A stretch of DNA of 37,916 nt from a virus: positions 1-37,916 of IMG/VR virus record IMGVR_UViG_3300015171_000015; one strand, written 5' to 3'. Position 1 is the stretch's first letter; each line of letters begins with the position of its first letter. Position numbers and translations under genes: made by a program. Below the pieces are notes generated by a model. It made no database searches and had not been told where the DNA came from. It was given only the letters and a program-made list of their open reading frames with translations. This document shows, piece by piece, positions 1 to 5,650 of the stretch.

Positions 1-90
1 AAACACCCGAGCATCACCATACACCTGAGCATCACCAGACACCTGAGCATTACCATACACCCGAGCATTATCAGACACCCGAGCATCACT
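1..90. repeat. Tandem 18-bp repeat array, left end
   Basis: Degenerate tandem units of 18 bp (for example CACCATACACCTGAGCAT). Each encodes one hexapeptide of the beta-helix-like protein on the minus strand. The array continues at 37747-37916, so the window is broken inside it. Confidence 0.9.
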
Positions 91-210
91 ATTTTTATCT
101 AAATTTGATTCTTTTTCTATCCAACCTCCTAATTCTCCAGATTCATATTTAATGCGGTTAAGAGTAATTCCAAGTTCTATTTTCGTTTCACCTGTAAATG
201 TATACTTCAT
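1..210 (-). CDS. Hexapeptide-repeat (beta-helix-like) protein, N-terminal part, cut by the window edge
   Basis: Seen: ATG at 210 opens a frame that runs to base 1 as exactly 70 codons. A short N-terminal domain (about residues 1-44, including LGGWIEKESNL) is followed by hexapeptide repeats of the type G-D/N-A-x-V-x. The same repeats continue at the other end of the window (37513-37916), so this is the first half of one gene. Family knowledge: phage proteins with an LGG-x-I-E-x-E-x-N-L lead-in and tandem (V/Y)GNA-type repeats are predicted left-handed parallel beta-helices, with no settled function. The gene overlaps the upstream lipoprotein gene by 4 bases (ATGA). Joining base 37916 directly to base 1 gives 614 nt, two thirds of a codon off, so the repeats fall out of frame unless a base is missing at the junction. 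Confidence 0.8.
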   Translation of the reverse strand, partial: MKYTFTGETKIELGITLNRIKYESGELGGWIEKESNLDKNSDARVSDNARVYGNAQVSGDAQVYGDARVF

Positions 211-407
211 TTTGCCTCCTTATCGCATGGACTTTGTTTACAGTAATAGGGCCAAAACACCCTTTGTGCCTCATACCTATCCATCTCTTCTTTTCTAAGT
301 TCAGACCATGATTGAGAACACCCAACAAATAGAGTTAAGCCAAAACACCCTAATAGTAAAACACTCAGTGTAAGGGTTACTTTAATAGCGAACTCTTTGT
401 TGTTCAT
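207..407 (-). CDS. Small predicted lipoprotein
   Basis: 66 aa. Seen: a short N-terminus with one lysine near residue 9, a hydrophobic stretch of about residues 10-28, then LFVGC, which fits a lipobox with Cys30 as the acylated residue. The mature part is short, charged (ELRKEEMDRYEAQR) and has two further cysteines. It would be an outer- or inner-membrane lipoprotein. ATGA-type overlaps link it to the genes on both sides. Small phage lipoproteins are often outer-membrane spanins, but this one is far from the lysis genes and lacks a proline-rich mature part, so the spanin idea is weak. A superinfection-exclusion or surface role is equally possible. Confidence 0.65.
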   Translation of the reverse strand: MNNKEFAIKVTLTLSVLLLGCFGLTLFVGCSQSWSELRKEEMDRYEAQRVFWPYYCKQSPCDKEAK

Positions 408-571
408 CTGTCCTCCATACTAGACATAGCCCGATCGATAGCTACACCGGGATCTTCTTCATGTTCACAATCCAAGCAAATGCCATGATCACGCTCATCA
501 TGTTGGCAGCATTCTTGGCAAGTAAGCTCATCGCAATACCCAATTAGTTCGTGCATTTGTTCTTGTGTCAT
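404..571 (-). CDS. Small Cys/His-rich (zinc-ribbon-like) protein
   Basis: 55 aa, function not recognised. Seen: ATG at 571 and stop at 404. The protein is acidic, with clustered cysteines and histidines (CDELTCQECCQHDERDHG, then CLDCEH), a pattern that suggests a small metal-binding knuckle. Its stop overlaps the start of the lipoprotein gene (ATGA) and its start overlaps the stop of the micro-membrane peptide, so translation is coupled along the cassette. Confidence 0.65.
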   Translation of the reverse strand: MTQEQMHELIGYCDELTCQECCQHDERDHGICLDCEHEEDPGVAIDRAMSSMEDR

Positions 572-657
572 TTTAAATGCTCCTCAATAATAGCTACTAA
601 AATAGTTAGCAATAAGGCTGAAGACATCACTAATCCTATAAACAATGCATTAAACAT
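568..657 (-). CDS. Micro-membrane peptide (29 aa)
   Basis: 29 aa, function not recognised. Seen: a good Shine-Dalgarno (AGGAG, about 5 nt before ATG at 657). The peptide begins MFNALFIGLVM, is almost entirely hydrophobic (one transmembrane helix, about residues 4-23) and ends EEHLK. It resembles the 26-aa peptide at 37236-37316 in length, start (MFN) and helix, so the two may be paralogues. It overlaps the next gene by ATGA. One-helix phage peptides can be holin-like, regulatory or inhibitory; nothing here decides which. Confidence 0.6.
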   Translation of the reverse strand: MFNALFIGLVMSSALLLTILVAIIEEHLK

Positions 658-665
658 AAGATCTC

Positions 666-830
666 CTATTCAAGGTCAACTAGGTAGTAAACTCCGTCTT
701 CAGTTGCTTCTATTTCATGTTTTACTTGTTTAATAAAGTGAGCAATTACCTCAAACATCGCCGCATCTGCCTCTTGATCTTTCATTTGAATCAATTTATC
801 TTTAAATTGTTGTAATGTTTTAAGTTCCAT
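666..830 (-). CDS. Small acidic helical protein, unknown
   Basis: 54 aa. Seen: Shine-Dalgarno AGGAG 5 nt before ATG at 830; stop TAG at 666. The sequence is predicted mostly helical (ELKTLQQFKDKLIQMKDQEA) and ends VYYLVDLE. No family recognised. It lies in the antisense cassette between the 47-aa gene and the micro-membrane peptide, with gaps of only about 10 bases, so it is co-transcribed with them. Confidence 0.6.
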   Translation of the reverse strand: MELKTLQQFKDKLIQMKDQEADAAMFEVIAHFIKQVKHEIEATEDGVYYLVDLE

Positions 831-839
831 AAGTACTCC

Positions 840-983
840 TTATTGAATCCTAAATTGGATGATAATGCCTAGTTTTAATTCCATAAGATCCCGAAGATAT
901 TGGATTTTAGAGAGACATCCAGTTGTATTGCCAATATATTCATCTGTTTGAGCGTTATAGAATTTTACTGTATATATGATCAT
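840..983 (-). CDS. Small protein, first gene of the antisense cassette
   Basis: 47 aa from ATG at 983. An upstream ATG at 1031 would add 16 residues, but only the 983 start has a ribosome site (GAGGAG, 7 nt away). The protein begins MIIYTVKFYNAQTDEYIGN, which looks like a short beta-strand pair, and is basic and hydrophobic towards the end. No family recognised. As the first gene it sits just below the candidate promoter/operator at 1042-1081. Confidence 0.55.
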   Translation of the reverse strand: MIIYTVKFYNAQTDEYIGNTTGCLSKIQYLRDLMELKLGIIIQFRIQ

Positions 984-1024
984 TTGTTTGCTCCTCAAAT
1001 AAATACTATTGCTTGTTTTGTGCC

Positions 1025-1040
1025 AAAACAAAGGCTAAAT
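1025..1040. promoter_or_regulatory. Shared 16-bp element, copy 1
   Basis: AAAACAAAGGCTAAAT. The same 16-mer with one change occurs at 29841-29856, and its first 12 bases recur as AAAATAAAGGCT at 29946-29957. All three lie in promoter-bearing gaps on the same strand, which suggests a binding site for one regulator. Confidence 0.4.
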
Positions 1041-1041
1041 G

Positions 1042-1081
1042 CAAACTAGCCTATATAACCTAGTTTGTTTACATAACCCAA
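1042..1081 (-). promoter_or_regulatory. Candidate promoter of the antisense cassette with operator-like inverted repeat
   Basis: Reading the minus strand: -35 TTGGGT (1081-1076), 18-bp spacer, -10 TATATA (1057-1052). A perfect 8-bp inverted repeat, CAAACTAG (1042-1049) and CTAGTTTG (1060-1067), brackets the -10, the usual position for a repressor operator. The -35 is only a partial match, so the call is tentative. Confidence 0.4.
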
Positions 1082-1107
1082 ATTATGTTGATTATGTTAA
1101 TTATGTT
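1082..1107. repeat. Three 9-bp iterons
   Basis: ATTATGTT occurs three times at exact 9-bp spacing (1082-1089, 1091-1098, 1100-1107) in an AT-rich gap between divergent genes. An inverted partner, ACATAA, lies at 1071-1076. Iterated sites like this bind a regulator or a replication initiator. The rest of the gap (984-1193) holds no other clear gene. Confidence 0.45.
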
Positions 1108-1193
1108 ATTAGTTTAATAACAATACATCACAATTACAACTGACCCAATATACCCCAATTAACGAAGCAATTATCCTCAGTTAAGGAGAATGT

Positions 1194-2177
1194 ATGAAAG
1201 TTAGTACAGTGTCTAGTCCTGCTCCAGTTAATACTGGAGCTACAATTCATCAAACAGTATTTGGCAATAATAAAAGTACGCCTATAATTAGATCTAGTGT
1301 TCCCGAACGGGAACAATCTGCAGTAGCTCAGCCTAACACTATAGCAAATGTTCCCGATCAGGAACAAAATGATACTAAACTAGCCCAAGAATCCAAGGTT
1401 GTAGAGTCTGTTACAGATTCTAGAACGAAGCAAGCTTTAGAGTCTTTAACACGTAAAGAACAAGAAATCCGTAAAGCCCAACAATCCCTTAAACTTGCCC
1501 AAGAGCAATGGCGTAATGAGCAGGGACAGTATTTAAGCAAGAAAGATCTGCAAGAACAAACGCTTAAGATATTGAATGAGAATGGTATTACGAATCAGAG
1601 GCTTATCGAGCTTCAGCTTGGTATCGGCCAAGACAGCCAAGCCCAAGCAGACCCAATCTCCCAAGAGATCTCCACACTTAAAGCACAAATAGCTGAACTT
1701 AAAGCAAATACAGACAATAGAGATACAGCTGCACGCACCCAAGCAGAGCAAATCGTTAAGAATGACGCACGTCTGCTTGTGGATAACGATCCAGCTTACC
1801 AAGTTACTAAGACAATGGGATTGCAGCACGAAGTAGCGGCTTTGGTAATACAGAACTTCGACGCTACAGGAGAGATGCTTAGCATTGAAGAGGCAGCCAG
1901 ACTAGTTGAGGGAGAGCTAATAGAGCGCACGCTTAAACAGAGAGCGGAGCTTGATAAGCTTGATGTCATCCAGAAGAGGTTGGCTCCAAAGGATGATGGT
2001 GTAGTGGCTTCCCAACAGGGTAGGGCTTCTATCCCAGCGCCAACCCTACAGAATGCCATTAGATCGACACAAAGGCCTCAGCAATCGACGCTTACGCATA
2101 AACTAGGCAGTACACGCCCCCTCACTGCCAGGGAGCGAGCTATACAGGCGTTTGAAGCCATCAGACAAAACAAATAA
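1194..2177 (+). CDS. Scaffold (capsid assembly) protein
   Basis: 327 aa. Inferred scaffold from place and composition: directly upstream of the major capsid protein, long helical and Gln/Glu/Lys-rich, with coiled-coil segments at about residues 85-120 (RKEQEIRKAQQSLKLAQEQW) and 150-180. The N-terminal 60 residues are Thr/Pro/Asn-rich and disordered. The C-terminus is basic (TARERAIQAFEAIRQNK), as is usual for the coat-binding end of scaffolds. Start ATG 1194 has AAGGAGA 4-5 nt upstream. A near-consensus promoter and two palindromes lie inside the first 60 codons. It would be co-transcribed with the capsid gene, 91 bp downstream. Confidence 0.75.
   Translation: MKVSTVSSPAPVNTGATIHQTVFGNNKSTPIIRSSVPEREQSAVAQPNTIANVPDQEQNDTKLAQESKVVESVTDSRTKQALESLTRKEQEIRKAQQSLKLAQEQWRNEQGQYLSKKDLQEQTLKILNENGITNQRLIELQLGIGQDSQAQADPISQEISTLKAQIAELKANTDNRDTAARTQAEQIVKNDARLLVDNDPAYQVTKTMGLQHEVAALVIQNFDATGEMLSIEEAARLVEGELIERTLKQRAELDKLDVIQKRLAPKDDGVVASQQGRASIPAPTLQNAIRSTQRPQQSTLTHKLGSTRPLTARERAIQAFEAIRQNK
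1261..1365 (+). promoter_or_regulatory. Intragenic promoter with two palindromic sites
   Basis: TTGGCA (1261-1266), 16-bp spacer, TATAAT (1283-1288): five of six and six of six matches to the sigma-70 consensus. Palindromes GTTCCCGAACGGGAAC (1299-1314) and GTTCCCGATCAGGAAC (1350-1365) follow 51 bp apart, the first covering the expected start of transcription. All of it lies inside the scaffold coding sequence. Confidence 0.4.
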
Positions 2178-2268
2178 ACATATTAATAGAGTAAACCGAT
2201 AACAGATTAGTAGAGTGGATTAGAGCATGGTGCCCTAAGCCAACACTATAGTAACAAAGGACATATCA

Positions 2269-3585
2269 ATGTCAGTCCCCCAATATGCATCTAGTTCGAG
2301 CGCGATTGCCGCGCTTAAGGAACTGTATGTAGACAATAGTGATTACATGAGAGACCTCGTGTATGCTGAGAACCCGTGGCTTACCCTCGTTCCTAAGAAC
2401 GAGAGTCCAGATGGATTTGCAGGTAAGTACTTGCCTGTGCCTATTCAGTATGGTAACAGCAGTGGGCGGTCTCATACGTTTGCCAATGCGCAAACGAATC
2501 AAAACCCCAACCTATATAATAGCTTCTTCGTGTATGTTATCCAAGACTATCAATTAGTTACGATCACGAACTTGCTCATTGAGCAGACGAAGACCAACGC
2601 TGGTGCATTTGTAGATGAGATGAAGCGTGAGATGGACGGCGGCATTCGCAATATCACGAACAACGTTGCGTTCGAGTTGTTTGGCTCGGGCACAGCGACT
2701 CGTGGCATGATCGGCGTCTTAGCTGGTGCAGGACCGTATACGATCACGTTGACTAACCCGCAAGCTATTGTTAACTTTGAAGTTAACATGATCATCCAGG
2801 CCTCGGCTGCGGATGGTGGTGCGGTGAAGCCTACAGGCACTCCGCTTACGCCTGACTTGGCTCAGATCACGGCTGTTAACCGTTCAACTGGTGTTATCAC
2901 CTTCATTGTGCTTCAAGGCGCTCCTCAGACTAACTGGGCAGTGAATGACAGCATTACGATGCAAGGCGACATCCCGCCAGCTGGTGGTTCGGGCAGTGGT
3001 CCTCTCGGTGCGACTGGATCTTACCTAGCTATCTCCGGCCTCGCGGCTTGGGTGCCTGCTACTGACCCGTCTCCAACGGATTCGTTCTGGGGCGTCAATC
3101 GCTCTAGCGATCCTACGAGGCTCGCGGGTCTTCGTTACGATGCGACTTCTTACTCCATCGAAGAGGGCATGACCAATGCGTTGGCGTTCCTGAATCGTGA
3201 AGGCGGACGTCCTGATCTCTGCATCATGGACTTTGCTTCTTACGCTGCTCTTGTGAACAGCCTCGGAGCTAAGGTTCAGTATGTGGAAGTGAAGCATGAT
3301 GAAGTGGATGTGGCCTTTGAAGGCGTTCGGTTCCATAGCGCGTATGGTTATGTTACTGTTCTTGCTGACAGAAGCTGCCCGCCTCAGACTGCTTATGTGC
3401 TTACGACCGATACGTGGAAGCTTCGCTCCTTGGGCAAGGTTCCTCATATCTTGACGTACGGCATTGAGGGTCTCGAAGGACTGCGAGTTGGCAACAGCGA
3501 TGCCCTTGAAGTTCGTATCGGCCATTACGGTAACCTCGTGTGCTCAGCCCCTGGGTTGAATATGCTTGTAAAGCTCAGTGCTTAA
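2269..3585 (+). CDS. Major capsid protein
   Basis: 438 aa. It forms the icosahedral shell, presumably with an HK97 fold. Support: it follows the scaffold gene, has the usual length, and carries the N-terminal pattern of podovirus capsid proteins (IAALKELYVDNSDYMRDLVY, ENPWLTLVPKNE, KYLPVPIQYG). An inserted, Gly/Thr-rich beta domain lies at about residues 150-260 (AGPYTITLTNPQAIVNFEV to GGSGSGPLGATGS). The tail holds typical capsid phrases (FLNREGGRPDLCIMD, GLEGLRVGNSDALEVRIGHYGNLV). The ribosome site AAAGGA lies 7 nt before ATG. The gene looks richer in G/C-ending codons than its neighbours, as expected for the most expressed product. A terminator follows at 3686. Confidence 0.9.
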   Translation: MSVPQYASSSSAIAALKELYVDNSDYMRDLVYAENPWLTLVPKNESPDGFAGKYLPVPIQYGNSSGRSHTFANAQTNQNPNLYNSFFVYVIQDYQLVTITNLLIEQTKTNAGAFVDEMKREMDGGIRNITNNVAFELFGSGTATRGMIGVLAGAGPYTITLTNPQAIVNFEVNMIIQASAADGGAVKPTGTPLTPDLAQITAVNRSTGVITFIVLQGAPQTNWAVNDSITMQGDIPPAGGSGSGPLGATGSYLAISGLAAWVPATDPSPTDSFWGVNRSSDPTRLAGLRYDATSYSIEEGMTNALAFLNREGGRPDLCIMDFASYAALVNSLGAKVQYVEVKHDEVDVAFEGVRFHSAYGYVTVLADRSCPPQTAYVLTTDTWKLRSLGKVPHILTYGIEGLEGLRVGNSDALEVRIGHYGNLVCSAPGLNMLVKLSA

Positions 3586-3609
3586 TAGCCCTTCGCTTTA
3601 CAAATAGAC

Positions 3610-3629
3610 TTATTATCGTAAGATAATAA
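3610..3629 (+). other. Perfect hairpin in the 3' UTR of the capsid gene
   Basis: TTATTATC-GTAA-GATAATAA: 8-bp stem with a GNRA-type tetraloop, 25 nt after the capsid stop codon and before the terminator. Possibly an mRNA-stabilising or processing hairpin. Confidence 0.5.
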
Positions 3630-3685
3630 AGCCTAATTCCTCCAGAGTAAGGCATTACATTCCCCGTAATGTCTTCTCGTTTGAC

Positions 3686-3723
3686 AAGCCCCTGAAGAGG
3701 TAAAATCTCTTTGGGGGCTTTTT
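3686..3723 (+). terminator. Rho-independent terminator after the capsid gene
   Basis: AAGCCCC (3686-3692) pairs with GGGGCTT (3714-3720), with an inner AGAG/CTCT stem, followed by a T run. It ends the scaffold-capsid transcript and separates it from the new promoter at 3771. Confidence 0.85.
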
Positions 3724-3770
3724 AATTTGCAGTTTGCAATTCATTAATTGTAGAAGTCAATACAATTCTA

Positions 3771-3799
3771 TTGACAAGCAACAAGTAACCTAATATAAC
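3771..3799 (+). promoter_or_regulatory. Strong sigma-70 promoter
   Basis: TTGACA (3771-3776), 17-bp spacer, TATAAC (3794-3799). This is the best complete match in the window. It lies between the capsid terminator and the structured leader, with predicted transcription start near 3806. Confidence 0.75.
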
Positions 3800-3805
3800 A
3801 TATGT

Positions 3806-4236
3806 AAGCCACACGCATTACAGCTGGCATGGTGATCGGGTAAACGGTTGTTAAACGAGACCCAAAATCCTAGCCTGGCTTTACGTGAGGGCGGTTCATA
3901 GTCGATAAGCTTTGGCTAGTAGCTGGGTGTGGTTTAACCGTTTGATTCACCAAAAGCCCCACTCGAAAGAGACAGCGATAGTCCCGAGGAAACGACGCTT
4001 AGTACTAATGGGGAAAAGAAGACTCGTGTGCTCTCTTCACCAAGTGATTGAAATCAATCACCTGCTATAACCCTTCGATTATAAATAAGATTGCCCGAAC
4101 TATCTGGTAATTCCGAATACTTCAATCGCCCAAACCCCCCTATACAAGAGGTTCACCTCTAACTGTCCCGGCAGAATCCGGTGCCCGTAGGCTTGCCCCA
4201 GGCATACGGTGACGAAACGGGGCATAAGAGGAACCT
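3806..4236 (+). ncRNA. Long structured leader or non-coding RNA
   Basis: About 430 nt without a plausible gene, transcribed from the promoter at 3771. Seen helices: CCPTA-type hairpin CCGTA...TACGG at 4184-4209 with inner GCTTG/CAGGC; GTGATTG-AAAT-CAATCAC at 4044-4061; AGAGG-TTCA-CCTCT at 4147-4160; CTC-GAAA-GAG at 3962-3971; CCCCA (3957-3961) with TGGGG (4009-4013); CTAGCC (3870-3875) with GGCTAG (3914-3919). Two long-range helices interleave: AAGCCACAC (3806-3814) with GTGTGGTTT (3927-3935), and AAACGGTT (3842-3849) with AACCGTTT (3936-3943), the latter extended by GGTGA/TCACC. They form either a pseudoknot or a switch. It ends at the ribosome site (AGAGGAA) of the ice-binding-like gene. 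It may be a regulatory 5' leader or a separate RNA; no Rfam family was recognised. Confidence 0.55.
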
Positions 4237-5577
4237 ATGGCAAATCGCCGCTACCAATCCCAATTTCTTCAGACTTTCGAAACCCAACAGGTATTGTTGG
4301 AATGTAACTTCCTAGTAGACCCGCTCAATCCTAACGGAATGGGCACTTCTCTTTTAAAAGGCGCAGGCATTGCTGCCGTTTATATGAACGTGCAGGGCGC
4401 AGGTCCTGCAGGCACTCCTGCAATGGGGTCTGCACGAACCTTCGCTATCCTAGGCGCTTCGGCAGTATCTAATACGGGTTCCAGCGTTCTATCTGGTGAT
4501 CTCGGTATCTATCCAAACGGCCCCTCTTCGGTTACTGGGTTTCCTCCTGGAACCTATAGCGGAGCACTACATGCTGCGGACACAGTGGCTCAGCAGGCAC
4601 AAGCCTCCGCCCTCGCAGCCTATACTGATTTGCAGGCTCGCGTTGCTACTGTAATCCCAACTGAACTTGGCGGGCAGTCTCTTGCCCCCGGGGTTTATAG
4701 AGCCGCTAGTGGTACTTTCACACTTAACGGAACGCTTACTCTTACTGGACCTGCTTCCAGCCTGTACGTGTTCCAGACCGCTACTACTCTTGTTACTGGC
4801 GCATCCAGCACCCCAGTTATAGCGCTTGGAAGCGTTCTTCCTAGCAACATCTATTGGGCAATCGGTTCGTCTGCAACTATTAACTCAGGGAACGCAGGCA
4901 CTTTTAGTGGTAACGTTATCGCCCAAGCTTCTATCACAGATACCCTCGGGGGTACGGTTAATGGAACTTTGGTGGCCCTTACCGGTGCAGTTACACTTAG
5001 TGCGGCGTCTTTGATTAACGTACAGACCCTCGCCCCATCCTTTGTGGCCCCGGGTAACCCAAATCCAGCTCCCGGTTACATCATGGTTCAGTTTACTGAT
5101 GTATACTCCCGTTATTTGGCTGGATTTTCTGGGTTTGCTTCTGGTGCAGGTGGTGTTATCAGTAATATTGGTGGAACGGCATTGACTCAAGGAAAAGCCT
5201 ACTTTGTTAATAGCGTTGGTACCAGCACTCAAGCAGATTGGACTGCAGTAGGGCTTCCAGCGGGAGTAGTTCCAGTTAGAGGAATGCCTTTCATTGCAGC
5301 CACAACTGGAGCAGGATCGGGATCTGGTACAGCAAGAACCGATAGTGTCTCTGGTATTGGCTCTATTGAGACGTTGGCAGTACCTAATTTGAGTGTATCA
5401 GCTATGGCAAAGTTACCCGCATCTAGTGTTCAGCCTATTGGACAAACTGTTGGCGGATACATAATTTTAATTTGCCTCGATGCTCCTGGAACTGCCCCAG
5501 TACCTCCTGCAACTTTTAGTACAGTATATCTAAACTTCTTGCTCTCCAATAGTTCAGTGACCATTAAAGGTCAGTAA
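4237..5577 (+). CDS. Virion protein with an inserted ice-binding-like (DUF3494) domain
   Basis: 446 aa. Seen: residues 1-60 (MANRRYQSQF...) and about 275-446 resemble a phage capsid-associated or decoration protein split in two. Between them, about residues 66-262 match the DUF3494 ice-binding fold: FAILGASAVSNTG near the start, SGDLGIYP, PGTYSG, an AQQAQASALAAYTDLQAR helix, LGGQSLAPGVYRAAS, FTLNGTLTLTG, YVFQTATTL, IYWAIGSSATINSG, FSGNVIAQASIT, VNGTLVALTGAVTLSAASLI. Family knowledge: such domains bind ice or act as beta-solenoid adhesion modules in cold-adapted microbes. Place (after capsid, before the adaptor) suggests a head-surface decoration protein or short head fibre. It has its own promoter, leader and terminator, so its dose may be set separately. 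Ice binding itself is inference. Confidence 0.75.
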   Translation: MANRRYQSQFLQTFETQQVLLECNFLVDPLNPNGMGTSLLKGAGIAAVYMNVQGAGPAGTPAMGSARTFAILGASAVSNTGSSVLSGDLGIYPNGPSSVTGFPPGTYSGALHAADTVAQQAQASALAAYTDLQARVATVIPTELGGQSLAPGVYRAASGTFTLNGTLTLTGPASSLYVFQTATTLVTGASSTPVIALGSVLPSNIYWAIGSSATINSGNAGTFSGNVIAQASITDTLGGTVNGTLVALTGAVTLSAASLINVQTLAPSFVAPGNPNPAPGYIMVQFTDVYSRYLAGFSGFASGAGGVISNIGGTALTQGKAYFVNSVGTSTQADWTAVGLPAGVVPVRGMPFIAATTGAGSGSGTARTDSVSGIGSIETLAVPNLSVSAMAKLPASSVQPIGQTVGGYIILICLDAPGTAPVPPATFSTVYLNFLLSNSSVTIKGQ

Positions 5578-5598
5578 ACTTTTGTAAGTTAGTTTATA

Positions 5599-5640
5599 GG
5601 CAGGTTGTACACCAAAACGTGTACAGCCTGCCCCTTTTAT
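5599..5640 (+). terminator. Terminator hairpin
   Basis: A 14-bp stem, GGCAGGTTGTACAC (5599-5612) with GTGTACAGCCTGCC (5619-5632), one G-T pair, 6-nt loop, then CCTTTTATTT. A strong hairpin with a moderate T tract. Some readthrough into the adaptor gene is likely. Confidence 0.75.
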
Positions 5641-5650
5641 TTGGAGACCC

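Noticed and set aside
551-733. Plus-strand 60-codon frame
   Set aside because: Antisense to three well-supported small genes with ribosome sites and overlaps; no ribosome site of its own.
3010-3540. Long minus-strand frame over the capsid gene (166 codons)
   Set aside because: Explained by the GC-rich codon use of the capsid gene; no ribosome site and no family pattern.
3806-4236. Group I intron
   Set aside because: A GATAGTCC string resembles the 3' P7 element, but no matching GACTA partner or P3-P8 order was found, and the capsid gene is complete without splicing.
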